From contig JAQFVV010012404.1 in NCBI GenBank assembly GCA_028023455.1, forward strand, positions 14,373,000-14,436,999: 64,000 bases of DNA. Reading direction: 5' to 3'. This stretch comes from Epiperipatus broadwayi. Lineage: Eukaryota > Onychophora > Udeonychophora > Euonychophora > Peripatidae. Positions 8,350-20,709 of the stretch are shown one piece after another. Numbering within the stretch: position 1 is the first letter of the stretch; every line of letters begins with the position of its first letter. The translations under genes were made by a program, and so were the position numbers. Below the pieces are notes generated by a model, which saw only the letters and a list, made by a program, of their open reading frames with translations, was not told the DNA's origin and did no database searches.

Positions 8350-11300
8350 TTTATTGTGTTCCTTATTAAATTATATTGTAACTGTTGTCTTAGGCTTTTA
8401 ATTTACGTTAGAGATGCACATTCATGTGGTTTATGTTAATTAATGACTTATCCCATTTCTCCAAGAGTAAAATATTTACATAAAATATATATTGTTTACA
8501 AAATTCGATGATCATTTTGTTTTAATTTAAAAAAGTGAAAGAAATAGTATAGAAGGTATACCGTATAGAATAAATAAATAAAGAAATAGTGATTTAGATT
8601 ACTGATTTTTTTTTTGTTGAACAGTTTATTAGGTTTATTTTTAATAAAAAAATTTTCTTTGCATATTTAATAATAAACTATAGGAGTCACTATTTTTTTA
8701 AATATTGATTTTAGGAAAAGAAATGCACTACTTTTGATTTTGATCAATGAAAATATTTTTTTAAAAATAGGTTAACAGTACCCCAAGATATTACACACGT
8801 AAAAAAAGTTTTTAAAGTTTTTTGTTGGTAAACATATACATAAGCATATGAAAATTGAAAAGGCATATCTGTATTTACTGTATAAGAACATTTTTATAGA
8901 ATTGTAGTTTTATTCAGGTAGCCACATGCATAACAACAAGAAATGAAATTAATCTTAAAAGATGCAATTGTTTAACTAACTTAATTTATTTAAATTAAGA
9001 CTATTAAAAATAGAGAATTATATATATTTTTCATATGATTGTATAACTCTTTTTTTATATTATTAGATATGTTTTTTTGTAAAATATAATTTTAATACTG
9101 TCATATATTACTGCAGCAAGGAAACTAATTAAGAGTATTTGATTTTTGTGATAATAAATAAATCAGAGAAATATCAGAATTACTTTAATTTGAAGTGTAA
9201 TTAAATTTATACATCTATTACTTTGTTAACTAAAATTATATTTAGTTGTGAAAGTTGGTTTGTTCCAAACTATAATAATTTATACATAGATTTATAATTA
9301 TTCATATAACATTTACTATTTAATATAATTTATCTCTAATATAATTTATCCAAAAGCTTTCTGAAATATTAATGAAATATGAGTAACGTATGGCATGCTG
9401 TAGGACATCTTAATACATATAGATTGCAATGGCACTGAAAGATTAGCTTATATCTTCTTAACTAGTTCCATTTCTGCTAGTTAGTTTCTGCTTGATCATT
9501 TTGTATCTTTGTTTTTCATCAGATCAGATTCAAAAGTTTTATCAGTCTATATACTGGATTAACTTTCGATTGTTACTTGTAATTAGTTTCTGGTTTATAA
9601 AAGTTTGCTATAATTTTAGTAATAATATAAGTATTAATTGATGAATTAATTTTCTACCATTACTTTGATTAGACTCTGGAGCATAAAGGTTGTTTTTGTT
9701 ATCTGAGTATTAATCCCATTGTTTTTTTGAAACAATCAAACCTGAAATAAGTTTATTTAATAAAACTGTTGTTAATTAAAATCACTATTGTTCTCAATAT
9801 ATGTTATTTTACACAAAAAGATTGAGCAGGCCATTAGTTTCTCTTTCTCTGAAATTAATGATTCTTAGTTTCTGTTTTTATTGTTCATTATGTATAAGTT
9901 CAATTGTTTCTTTCTCCATAGACATCTCTCAGTTAAAGATCAGATGCCAGCCTTTGTTTGCTCTGATTCTGTACTTTTGAAGATTGCTATTGGCATTCAT
10001 GACCATCACTAAAAATGCTTAGCCCATATTTTTCCCCCTAAATTGATCTGTATCCAAACTATAATAACTTATAATATAGTTTGTTATAATTAACTTTCTT
10101 TCATCTTGGATTAACTGTAGGAAAAAAAGGGATAGGTATATTTTTTTATTGCTTCCCTTTGGGAGGCTAGTCTTTCATGATCCATTTTAGTAAAATCTAA
10201 TAGCTTGGATACTGTTTAGTTTAAATGGTAATCCTGCTATTAATCATAGATGATTTTATAATTCATCTCAACCTATTATGGGTGAGGCTTACATTTGTTT
10301 GGTATTCTTGATAAAGCATTATAATAAGATATAAACTTTCCTTGCTATAAATCAAATCAAAAACATAAACAAACAATGTGTAGTCTGGTCTATTCTTAGA
10401 TCTGAAAAGATGGCTAAATGTGCTTTGTAGTCCTTTATTATTTTAAATAACCTTCAATATAAATATTAGTGAAATTTTTTTTTATTTCAGCTATAACTTA
10501 TCAATGCTTTTTTTATCTAATTATAACCGAAGAACTAATAGAAGATGATAGGTCTGTAATTTTTAAAATATTTTTCACTTTTCTTAAATATCAATATCAC
10601 TAATGCATAATTCTTTATTATTTAGCTGTAATTGTATATATATATTTGAAATAGAGACTGTTGGACTCTCACTTTCATATTCTTGATTTATTAAACAACA
10701 CTGGACTATTTCATAAAGAATTTTGTCAGATGGCCTTTTTTTTTTTTAAAAGCATTAAAAAAAAAAACTCATCCAAAAGTTGCTTATAGAAAGTTTTATA
10801 TTCCTCTACTGCTGTTGTCTTTTCTGAAGATTGTAATTTTTTTCCTTCTGAGAATTACATGTACCAGGAAATTAATCTCTTGGGCATTATATACATGTAT
10901 GTATTTGTGTCAAAGTCTGGCTTAGCTAAATTCAATCTATTACTTACTTTCATTTCATATTGTCTGAATTGAAGTTCTACAATTTCAATTTCTATTCTCT
11001 TTAAGAATCTTCGTTTGAAAAATATTAGATGTAATGGTGAAACTATGTGACAGATAATTTTAATTGAATAAACCAACGTGTATAGTAAATAATAAAATAT
11101 TTTCTGATTTAATAATATCTGAGACCTGATGGAACGTCAACTATAGATCTAGTTTTACAAAATATGGTTAACTTTGCAATGGTGCATATGTCTTTCCTCA
11201 CTTAAGCATCCTTTTTAAGTTTTATTAACAATAACTTTATAGTCATTACATAAATGTATATTGCTATCATATTCCTTTTTCATCATCCCATGAAGAGCAT

Positions 11301-12370
11301 TTATAATTTTTTTCAGCCTTGTTTGGAATCAAAATAGCAGTTGCAATGAAAAAAAAAACAAAATAAAGAGCTTGCCATGATATTATTCTGATACTGTCTG
11401 TCAAAATAATGTGATCTAGATTCAAATAGTTTTGAAAAAACTTAAAAATTCTTCATTTATTGAAATTTTTAAAATAAAATTTAGGTAACATATGGGATTA
11501 TTTTTGGCTTTTTCTATGAAGTTGTTTAAAATTATGTATCAATTGGTTTTATTTATAATTTAAACTTTCACTGACCCAAAGATCAAAATACATTTCTGTT
11601 TATGTCTTAGGCTTTCAGATTGGTCTTTTTTCAACTTTGAAGTAATTTTGCTTTTTTCATTAATGAGATTTAAGACATGAGGAAGAATTATTGTCCATTT
11701 TCATCAAATGTGAATAGAAAGTGATCGATTTCATATTTCTTTGCTTTTGTGATGCATCTTGAAACTCATCCAGTATTTTTTATTTTATGGTAGATTTACT
11801 TTTTTCTTTATTCATTATCTTTGGTAGTAGAGTTATCTTTTCTTTATCTTTCTTTCTACAATGGCAGATTCTAGCTACATGATCTTTGTATAACAGATTG
11901 CCCAGATTTTCAAATTATTTTTCTGTTTCTGTTATATGACCTAATTGGTTACAACAAATATTGATAAGTACGTTTTTTTTTTTCTCATTATGAGATTTAG
12001 CTTTTGGAGAGGGTCTTTGGTAAAAAAAAAATCTTGTAAATAATGTCTGAGGCTTGATTTCTTAAACTCTTTTATTTATTTTAAAAGTGTTTCATAAGCT
12101 AAGCATTTCCCAATTGCTTTATTCTAATAAAATCAGAATCAGTTGTTTAGTTTCTGATTGACCTGATCATCAGATATACTACCCATCAAAAATTGTTCAA
12201 GCTGTGTCATCTTAAAGAAATCACTACAAACCTATGTTTAACTAGGCCACAAAGCTCTGAATCATATTCCATGATTCTCTCCTCCAGCCTTAGCTTAGTG
12301 CTGCCACTTTTGTGTATTCACTCAATAAGAATTTCTCAATATGGGTCATGTAAAATAATTATCCACTGGA
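8350..12370. other. AT-rich DNA, no gene recognised
   Basis: Four kilobases with no coding frame I can identify. From about 9400 to 12300 the + strand is T-rich and the minus strand reads as an A-rich, coding-like but broken sequence (for example TTAVEEYKTFYKQLLDE near 10760-10815, minus). This suggests a very old minus-strand retroelement body, but no diagnostic motif survives. Confidence 0.45.
9245..9425 (+). repeat. Diverged copy of the 15-16 kb repeat block
   Basis: AGTTGTGAAAGTTGGTTTGT, then CATATAACATTTACTATTTA and a CCAAAAGCTTTCTGAAATAT-like stretch, parallel the order seen at 15945-16115. Similarity is weak and judged by eye. Confidence 0.4.
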
Positions 12371-12377
12371 ATTGTTC

Positions 12378-14487
12378 ATACATATGACGTTACATTGTTT
12401 TTTTACTATTAAACATGAAAAAAATAAAAGTTCGTAAATAAAACTTCTTTTTTTTTAAGAATTAAAAATTGAAAATTAAAAAATCAATCTTAAACTCGTA
12501 TATATATAAAATCGCACAGATGAAAAAAAATTATTAAAATAAAGCTTTATTAAAAATAGAAAAAGTATTTTAAAAGCAAAAACTTAAAAAGATTTAATTG
12601 AAGATAAAAATATATCATCAAGAATGTAGATAAATTAATTAATCTTTTGTAAAATGGAAATGATTATTTTAGTTAGTAAGCTAGCCCTTGGGCATTTCAA
12701 ATGTATAAGCAATGGTCAGATAGGAGAGGAAAAACAATAGGAACAGAATGGCCAATGAAAGAAATCCATCAGGGAAATCAGACCTCAACGGAAGAATCAG
12801 CATCATCGATGACGTAATGTCAATTGAATCCTTAAAATTAATATAAAAGAAAAAGTTTAGAAATTATTAGTTAGTTATTACGAGTGGACAGATATGTGTT
12901 AGTGGAGAGTCGGAGGTGAAGGGATTGAAAGACGCACTTTCAATTCCTTCAGTTGTTAAAGAAAAGAAAATGAAACATCATTTTCTACATTGAGGACCAG
13001 CTAAAGTAAAAAACCTCCGGATGAATAAATAAAACGGCCAACAGAATACCAATTTTTTTAGGACGGCGTGGGAATTCATGTTCAAATGGCAAGCAACAGA
13101 TAAAGATGAACTGTTTAAAACCATAAGAACTTTATAATTAATGAACATTAAATTAAAAACTTTCCGTATTTAAAATAATTGCAATAGAATCCTATCTGAC
13201 CAACTTTATTTACTAATAAGTAATTTTAATTTGATGTATTTCTTTTGTAAAATCATTTCCATTTTTTTTTTCATCTATCTGACAAGAAGAGCAATAAAAA
13301 AAAACTCCATAGGAAAGGACAGCGTACTCTGACTTATTATCCCTTCCATAGGCAAACAGTTGTGTGCGGCGTATAAAGCGATTCTTCCCGTAGCGAATCT
13401 CGTACTACATCTACTAATTACACCAATATATCCAATCCATTGACCTAATTTAACTACGAAACAAATAACCTAAGATTACCCTCCCCTAATATAACTTTAC
13501 AAATCTATATAGCCATTCACGCCCGACTTAAGTTTAACATTTATATAATTTAATTTAATGAAAAACAAAACAGTCATAATAAAACTTAAAAGAACAAAAA
13601 AAATTAATGGAAATGATTTTACAAAAGAAATACATCAAATTAAAATTACTTATTAGTAAATAAAGTTGGTCAGATAGGATTTTATTGCAATTATTTTAAA
13701 TATGGAAAGTTTTTAATTTAATGTTCATTAATTATAAAGTTCTTACGGTTTTAAACAGTTCATCTTTATTTATTGCTTGCCATTTGAATGTGAATTTCCA
13801 CGCCGTCCTAAAAAGATTGGTATTCTGTTGGCCATTTTATTTATTCATCCGGAGGTTTTTTACTTTAGCTGGTCCTCAATGTAGAAAACGATGTTTCATT
13901 TTCTTTTCTTTAACAACTGAAGGAATTGAAAGTGTGTCTTTCAATCCCTTTACTTCCAACTCTCCACTAACACATATCTGTCCACTCATAATAACTAACT
14001 AATAATTTCCAAACTTTTCCTTTTATATTAATTTTAAGGATTCAATTGACATTACGTCATCGATGATGATGATCCTTCCGTTGAGATTTCCCCGATGGAT
14101 TTCTTTCATTTGCCATTGTGTTCCTATTGTTTTTCCTCTCCTATCTGACCGTTGCTTATACATTTGAAATGCCCAAGGGCTAGCTTACTAATTAAAATAA
14201 TCATTTCCATTTTACAAAAGATTAATTAATTTACCTACATTCTTGAAGATATATTTTTATCTTCAATTAAATCTTTTTAAGTTTTTGCTTTTAAAATACT
14301 TTTTCTATTTTTAATAAAGCTTTATTTTAATAATTTTTTTTCATCTGTGCGATTTTATATATATACGAGTTTAAGATAGATTTTTTAATTTTCAATTTTT
14401 AATTCTTAAAAAAAAAAGAAGTTTTATTTACGAACTTTTATTTTTTCATGTTTAATAGTAAAAAAAACAATGTAACATCGTATGTGC
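12378..14487. mobile_element. 2.1-kb foldback element, arms about 0.9 kb
   Basis: The left arm (about 12378-13270) is the reverse complement of the right arm (about 13600-14487), roughly 95% matching by eye, around a unique spacer of about 330 bp. The ends read ACATATGACGTTACATTG (left) and, reversed, ACATACGATGTTACATTG (right). Good landmarks are GCTAGCCCTTGGGC at 12680 against GCCCAAGGGCTAGC at 14170, and ATGACGTAATGTCAATTGA at 12808 against its complement at 14041. There is no conserved long frame; the 93-codon frame at 13721-14002 is not preserved in the related copy at 3.1-4.4 kb. A flanking target duplication could not be called with certainty. It is probably a non-autonomous foldback transposon whose relative at 3.1-4.4 kb has decayed. 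Confidence 0.9.
13275..13595. other. Spacer of the 2.1-kb foldback
   Basis: Unique centre between the two arms, slightly richer in G+C and CpG near 13330-13400 (for example GTGTGCGGCGTATAAAGCGA). It is shared with 3100-3400, so it is an integral part of the element rather than captured host DNA. Confidence 0.65.
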
Positions 14488-15220
14488 CCATTATAATATA
14501 TAACATACTTTTATGTTTGTAATAGCTTTAATCTACTTACTTTAATACATAAAAAAATTATACTTTTTATCTCTTTAGAATCATCTTTATTTTGTAATTA
14601 TTATCTAATTTTTATTGAATGGATTTCATGCTAATCTGCCAGTATAAGTTATTTGGATGACCAATGCTTTTTTTTTCAGTAAATAGTATGTATTTAATTT
14701 TAATATAATGTCAATAACAATAATTTATCAAACTGCCAAAATATTTTCAGTGAAATTGCTTTTGACTATCTATCAGAAATATTGCTTCCTAAGATAAAAA
14801 ATTTAGTTTCATGAATATGATTTTATACCGATATTGAGTTAATTCAGATGAATTGCTTTTTATACCATATTGTAGGTTCCTACTAACTATCTCCAAAAAA
14901 ATTTATAATTAGGACTATATTGGTAACTGACTTTGTTAATTGCTACATATTAACATTAGTATTTCTGTTTCTATTAATACCAGTACAATTTAATTTTCTG
15001 ATTTAATAGAAAAACTAATACACTTCTTAAAGCCATTGATATTTATTTGTTTTGCTAATAAAATTTAGCAGATTGTAGTCACTATTGAGTCAGTCAAAAT
15101 TTTATAACTCGTTTAAGCCTATTAAAATTTAGTTAAGCATTTGACTCTCTGTCTATGCTAATAAAATTTAGTATTTTACTATATATGGAATCAAATTTGT
15201 ACAGATTTTGGCACTTGATT

Positions 15221-15470
15221 TACACCAGTAAAATTTAATTTTCTACTATACATGAAACTAACAAAGTATTATTTATATAAATTTATTTTATATTTATATT
15301 TAATTTCAAAGCTGATTTATTATTAGCAACAAAGTTTGTATTACTTTATTATCAATTGATACATGGATTAATAACTATTCTTGTAAAATTAACCCAAAAG
15401 TTTAATTATGTATGGTCTGCAACATTCTTTAGACTACCTATAATATCTACAGAAAATTGTGGCTTCATGA
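15221..15470 (+). repeat. Repeat block, copy 1
   Basis: Opens with CCAGTAAAATTTAATTTTCT, then TATACATGAAACTAACAAAG, and closes with CCCAAAAGT...TATGGTCTGCAACA...CCTATAATATCTACAG. The same modules in the same order recur at 15775-16115. Confidence 0.65.
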
Positions 15471-15774
15471 GAGATTATCTTCTCTACCTTCTTCTCTATT
15501 AGGTTTCTATTTGGTTCTTTATATCATGATCTTCCACCACCTTGGAGTAATAAGGTATTGTTAAGAAAACAACCTGAATCAGAAAACTTATTAGTATTTA
15601 CTAACATTAATTTTAAAAAAATAAAAATACTATTGTTCTCTTACATCTACTATTTCATATGTTCCAATTGTTTCATGGCATAAATCATTCAAATTAATAT
15701 TTTTGTTTACATATATAGGCATTCATCAAACATTTTTATACAATTAATTAACAATCATGGTTAATTAATTATTT

Positions 15775-16115
15775 ATACCCATAAAATTTAGTTTACTGTT
15801 GTATATGAAGTAACAAAATAGTATTGGCTAGTCTTGTTGAGTTGTGAATTTGAGGTAATTTTGATTATTTTATTGACTAGTTTTGTTTTAGGTTTTTAAT
15901 GTTTACATTTTGATGAGAAAATAGTACTTGTATAAAATAAAATTAAGTTAGTTTGTTACAAACAATAGAAGTCATCATTACAATATTAACAGTGCTATGT
16001 ATATATTAATAATTTTTCACATAACATTAATTATATTATTTAATTAGCCCAAAAGTCTACTTAAATATGGCCTGTAACACATAACTGAAATTGCCTATAA
16101 TATCTACAGATGGTA
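15775..16115 (+). repeat. Repeat block, copy 2
   Basis: CCATAAAATTTAGTTTACTG, then TATATGAAGTAACAAA, later CCCAAAAGTCTACTTAAATA, TATGGCCTGTAACACA and CCTATAATATCTACAG. Direct repeat of 15221-15470 at a distance of about 600 bases, moderately diverged. Confidence 0.65.
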
Positions 16116-16699
16116 TTGTGAAGAATACACAATATAACATTTAATATGAATTCTGACAGTATAATGATGAATAGCTACTTTAGAATACAGAAGTGACGAT
16201 TTTTGTCTTTTGAAATAAAAAATGACTGCATATGATATTGGCAATCATAGAACACCTAAAGTGGTAGATATAATTTTTATAAAGTAATCATTTATTCACC
16301 TAGGAAAGAATGAAATCACTTCCTCTTTATAATGATGTTATATCAAAATCAAAAATAGAGATCTTCAACAAGTCAATTATTCGATTTAATATTGATGCTA
16401 TTACTTTCCAGATGGCTCATAATTCTTTTAATATACATTTTTTAAAAATTTCTCCATTTATATTGATTTTTGTTAGAATGTGTTTTAAGCATAATATGGT
16501 TTCTTTGTTTTAAACTAACTTGTAAAGCAAACAACTTCTATTGAAAATAGTTTAAATGATATTGCAATCATCATTTGGTATATACTTTTTATGGTGCATT
16601 ATTTACAACTTTTCATTAAACTCTGACCCTATCCTCCTTATCCAGGTCATTCTACTCCAGTGTATATATAGTAAATTTCAATTTTTATATTTAGTCTAT

Positions 16700-19060
16700 G
16701 GGAAAATGTAAATGAGAATAAGATCAATCAAGCTTTTTAACTTTAAGAGTGAATAGATTTGTATACGTCTTTCTTCATAATGCCATGCAAGAAAGAATAC
16801 TCCATTCAGCCAGGGGAGAACAGACAGAACCCCTTAATCTATATTTTCTTTTGACAAAAAAATGATCAATGATTTCATGTTTATCTATTGATATTGGACT
16901 ATTTCCTCCCTAGTCAACATAAACCAAGTCTAATCACTTTTGGAATTCCCATTCCTGTCGGCAAAACTTATTTCCATTCTTATGCGAAATTTGCAGAAAG
17001 TTGACTATAGTCAATATATTTGATTTTTTGAAAAGAATAATTACAGATAATAATATAATCTGTCCACTTTCTTCTTACTGTGATATACTGTATTTAACAA
17101 ACTCGTAACAATAAATGTCAAAGCCACCTCTAAAGGGGATCGAAAGCAATTGATTTTATATTGGAACAAAACTGACTGTGCTTTTTATACTCAATAGTTG
17201 TCTTTCAAAAATATGGAAATTGTTAATGTACTTATTAAATTATTTGATGATGCTAGAAAAGTGGAGAGAGACTAAGGAAAAACAAAATATTAAAAGATCT
17301 AGTCAAAAGGCCTTAGGTTACTTTACATCAGCTTGGTGATGGTAAAAGTAGCTATTATCACTGTTAAATAGTATTTCCAGTTATACCAGCCTTTTAAAAC
17401 CAAGATTGAAGGAAAGAGAAAAAAATATTATTATAAAAGAACAGCAAACTTCTCTTACATAGTGCTCCTTTAATATCAATCTATTAAAAAAATAGTTATC
17501 GGTAAACTTTAATTTGCTCTTGATTGTCTTAAATCAAGAAAAGCCCAGAGCAAATAGTATCCTTCTAGAGTTTTTTAAAAAATTTAGAATCTAAAGGTGA
17601 AACATGGTTATTGAAAATATTCTGAAACATTATTTATACAGAAACTATCAAAAATTTGGCATAAAAGCAAAACTATATCAGTAGTCTTAAAACAAAATAA
17701 ATCCAACATTAATCCATAAAATTATTAGTAATATCATTATTATGTGTTCTCTAGAAATTATTTGAAAAAATCTTATTAATAAGAATTTTGTCAATGGTTA
17801 AGAACCATCTATCTATAGATTAAGCTGGATTTAGGCAGACAAAAGATATTGTAAACAAGTTTTATCTTTAACACATCATGTTGAAAAAGGCTTTCAAAAT
17901 AAATTAAAAACTTGTGTTACTCCAATTTATGATCCTGTTTGGAAGATGATCTTCTAAAAGTTTCTAAAATCCTTAAATGCAGGAAAATAATTTATTTGAT
18001 AAAATGCTCTTCAATAGAAAAATTGAGGTAAAACTAAAGAATTGTCATAATAAATACAAAATGACAGAATAATCTACCACAGGATTCAGTTCTTTCATCT
18101 AATTTATTGAATATATTCATCATCTATGCTGATGACATTCTTCACTTTCACAAAAGAGATTCTTTCCTGAAATAGAAAAGTTTCTCAATAAGAATATAAA
18201 AAGATTGAAAAACTTTTTCAAATATTAAACACGAAATATTTTGTAATCAGAATATCATCTTTTCTAGTAATTAATTGAAATAAAATATTTTCCAATATTA
18301 ATTAGGAATGACCTAAACTATAGCTAACTTTCTTTTTTCATTTAACTATAATTAGATGTAAAATAATTTCTGAAAATAACTTTCTTGGAAAGCTAACTGC
18401 TATTATGTGTCATGCAAGTATAATATGAAAAGCTTCCTTAGTACTAGCATATTTTATTGCCAAATATTATGTTCCTCTTTAGAGGGAAAAATGTCCATAT
18501 TAAACTTCTGTATACTCAATTAAATATTAGTATGATAAATATTACTGCTACAATCAACTCTTCTTCACAGTAGCTTTCTATTTTTTCACATACTCCTCAG
18601 CCAGATATAAAAAAAGAACTTGCCTCATAGAAAATATATAAACTGATATTAACTCCCAAAAATTAATCTCAAATCAAGATCCTGCATCAGTTCCACCGAA
18701 AGTCTATAATCAAAAAATTGTGGGATAAAAATAAACTTTTTGTAATGTTCTAAACAAATTTATTTTTCTAGATTCAACAATAAATCTAGCTGGATTTGAT
18801 CTTCCTAGACATCTCATCAACAGATTCATGACAAGCCATGGTCATTGTACTTATCATCTTCATAAAGTCAAACTATGAACTATATGGTTAATGAATGTTG
18901 AAACTATAATTGCAGTGGCAGAATTGAACAGCTTATTAAAGCCACTAGTGAATCTATCGCCTGCTTGGAATTTCTATATAAGCCATTAGTGTATCTATCT
19001 CCTGCTTGGAGTTTCTACATATTTTTAATGGTATGTTGTTTATAGTTAAACTATCTAAAA
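16700..19060 (+). pseudogene. Dead Jockey-like LINE (endonuclease-RT ORF2)
   Basis: A continuous but heavily broken ORF2 of a Jockey-like non-LTR retrotransposon. In order: endonuclease pieces (ERILHSARGEQTEP near 16790, then SQHKPSLITFGIPIP at 16912-16957); an RT entry region (EFFKNLESKGETWLLK-like near 17560-17610); LFEKILLIRILSMVKNHLS and AGFRQTKDIVNKFYL (17770-17870); a degraded IYDPVW version of the catalytic FVDLTAAYDTVW; the YADD box as IYADDILHF (18122-18148); and the C-terminal GFDLPRHLINRFMTSHGHC with an LHK stretch (18792-18870). Many stops and frameshifts make it non-functional. The 5' end is missing or unrecognisable. It is the same family as the minus-strand copies at 47.3-58.9 kb. 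Confidence 0.85.
18938..19021 (+). repeat. 41-bp tandem duplication in LINE 3' end
   Basis: AAGCCACTAGTGAATCTATC at 18939 and AAGCCATTAGTGTATCTATC at 18980, each followed by CCTGCTTGGA. Two copies with about 10% difference, within the C-terminal end of the dead LINE. Confidence 0.9.
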
Positions 19061-20174
19061 AAATCCATAGTTAAAATAAATAATAATCAACAAATACATA
19101 TCAGTTTTTTTGCAAAGTTATGACAATTTATTGTTTATTACAAATGCATGCACATTTTATTTCTGTTTTTAAATTAATATATTTATTAAATTTTTATATT
19201 TGATCAATGATGGTCAGAAGTTGTTCATTTTTTGGTTTGGGAGCCTTTAAATATAATATTTATTTAATTTTATATTTCATTCCAATATCAGCCTTTCAAG
19301 CTAATTGAGCACGCGCCTTTTGAGTGTTAAATAAATGAATATTTTCAAAAACAAATCTTTTATTGATATAATGGTCTGTTAATTTGGGACAGTTGAAATG
19401 TATAAAGAGTTTGATGAATGCCAGTTAATCTTGAGATATTATTTTTATTTAACATTTTTCACTAACTAATTTTCATTAATTCACATATAATAAGTTTATA
19501 TATAGTTATAAAAATATATGTGTATGTTTGTTTTAGTTTATTAGATGAAAGGAAATTACCCATAGTCTAAATTATTCAAAGGTTAATAGATAACATATAT
19601 ATATATGCAGTATTTGGAAATAAGCAACAATTATTGATATATAGAGAAACTATCCAATATCTGCTGAATAAGTAAACTGAGATTAATTATTGTTCAATAA
19701 ATTTCAATTATGTGAAGACAAAATAAAAGATAAACAATATTTTAAATAAGTGTCACGGCAAAGATTGTGCTATAAAAGAGATTACTCATCAGTTTTCCCT
19801 ATTGTTATTATACAAATTTCTAGAGATCTATTTGCCAGCCAATATTGAATAGATATCTGGATTAACTGTTGGCTGTCTACCTGAAAGAAATGTTTTAAAT
19901 ATAATTGGAATCTGGTTGAAAGATATAACAACCAGTTATGCAGAAATAACTTTTTATTTACTTTTAATACTGTTCACAATTTTATGAGATATTTATTGCA
20001 AAATTTAATTATTTTTCAATCTTTTTTATTTCAATTTATATGTGGATGAATGGGGAGAAAAGGTTTTTTCATAACACTTGAAATTTTTCTCAGCATATCA
20101 GTATATATTTGTTAAATAAAGTTTGAATTCCATTTCTGTAATATGATTAAATTAATGGTTTATTAGTCATTATA
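19060..20174. other. AT-rich DNA, no gene seen
   Basis: No coding frame, repeat or RNA structure recognised. Confidence 0.5.
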
Positions 20175-20182
20175 CTTTAGAG

Positions 20183-20701
20183 CAGTGGTCTTCTACCTTT
20201 TCACACCTAGGGACCACCGATAAAAATAAGGATAAGGTTTCGCGGACCAGCAGAAGTCTATAGATAAATTTTCTTAAAGATGTAAACTGCTTAGCATTAG
20301 ATGAGCATAATTGTTATAACTGATCAAAACAACAATGTTAAATATACAAAATGAAGTTGTATATATATATCGAGTTTGTATAATAAAAAACCTTTTTTTT
20401 TAAATTTTAGTTTTTTTTAGAAAAGTAATAAAAAATTTAATTTTATCTCCTCCCCCCCCATAGTCATCTGGGATAATTAGAAAAACAAATTAATTTATGT
20501 ATGATTGATTAGATTTTGTTTTCATTCTGTTTCTTTTTTTTTAATTGGGTAAAAATGATATGAAAAAATAAATAATAATTGTTTATATTAATTAAAAGTT
20601 TAAACTCCTATTATTTTGTAATTAAAACTTTCCTACTGCGGACTGGTAAAAAATTTCTGTGGCCTGGCACAGGTCCGCAGATTAAGGGTTGAAGACCACT
20701 G
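20183..20701. mobile_element. hAT-type MITE, 519 bp
   Basis: Terminal inverted repeats read CAGTGGTCTTCTACC at the left and, reversed, CAGTGGTCTTCAACC at the right. The element is flanked by perfect 8-base duplications CTTTAGAG (20175-20182 and 20702-20709). An 8-base duplication plus CAGTGGTnnTCAACC ends is the signature of hAT elements. The inner part is AT-rich with no transposase frame, so it is non-autonomous. GGGACCACCGATAAA near the left end and CTGCGGACTGGTAAA near the right continue the imperfect terminal symmetry. Perfect target duplications suggest a fairly recent insertion. Confidence 0.93.
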
Positions 20702-20709
20702 CTTTAGAG

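Larger units (their letters stand above)
14490..16700. other. AT-rich DNA with irregular repeats, no gene
   Basis: Contains five or more irregularly spaced copies of a CTAATAAAATTTAG-like motif (near 14965, 15052, 15115, 15157, 15221 and 15775). No coding frame was recognised. The 67-codon frame at 16310-16513 has no recognisable content. Confidence 0.5.

Noticed and set aside
10490-10555. Acceptor-like TTTATTTCAG followed by ITYQCFFYLIITEELIEDD as a TMEM129 exon
   Set aside because: Phase fits, but the conserved Gly-Tyr-Tyr is missing and there is no resemblance downstream.
13721-14002. 93-codon frame in the right arm of the 2.1-kb foldback
   Set aside because: Not conserved in the related copy and broken in the opposite arm; composition follows the repeat.
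15503-15554. Possible TMEM129 exon 2: a strong pyrimidine tract and AG, then GFYLVLYIM..., then a GT
   Set aside because: The start GFY fits the expected GYY and the phase, but the rest does not resemble the family. The exon would be only 52 bases, and it lies in a repeated block (15221-16115).
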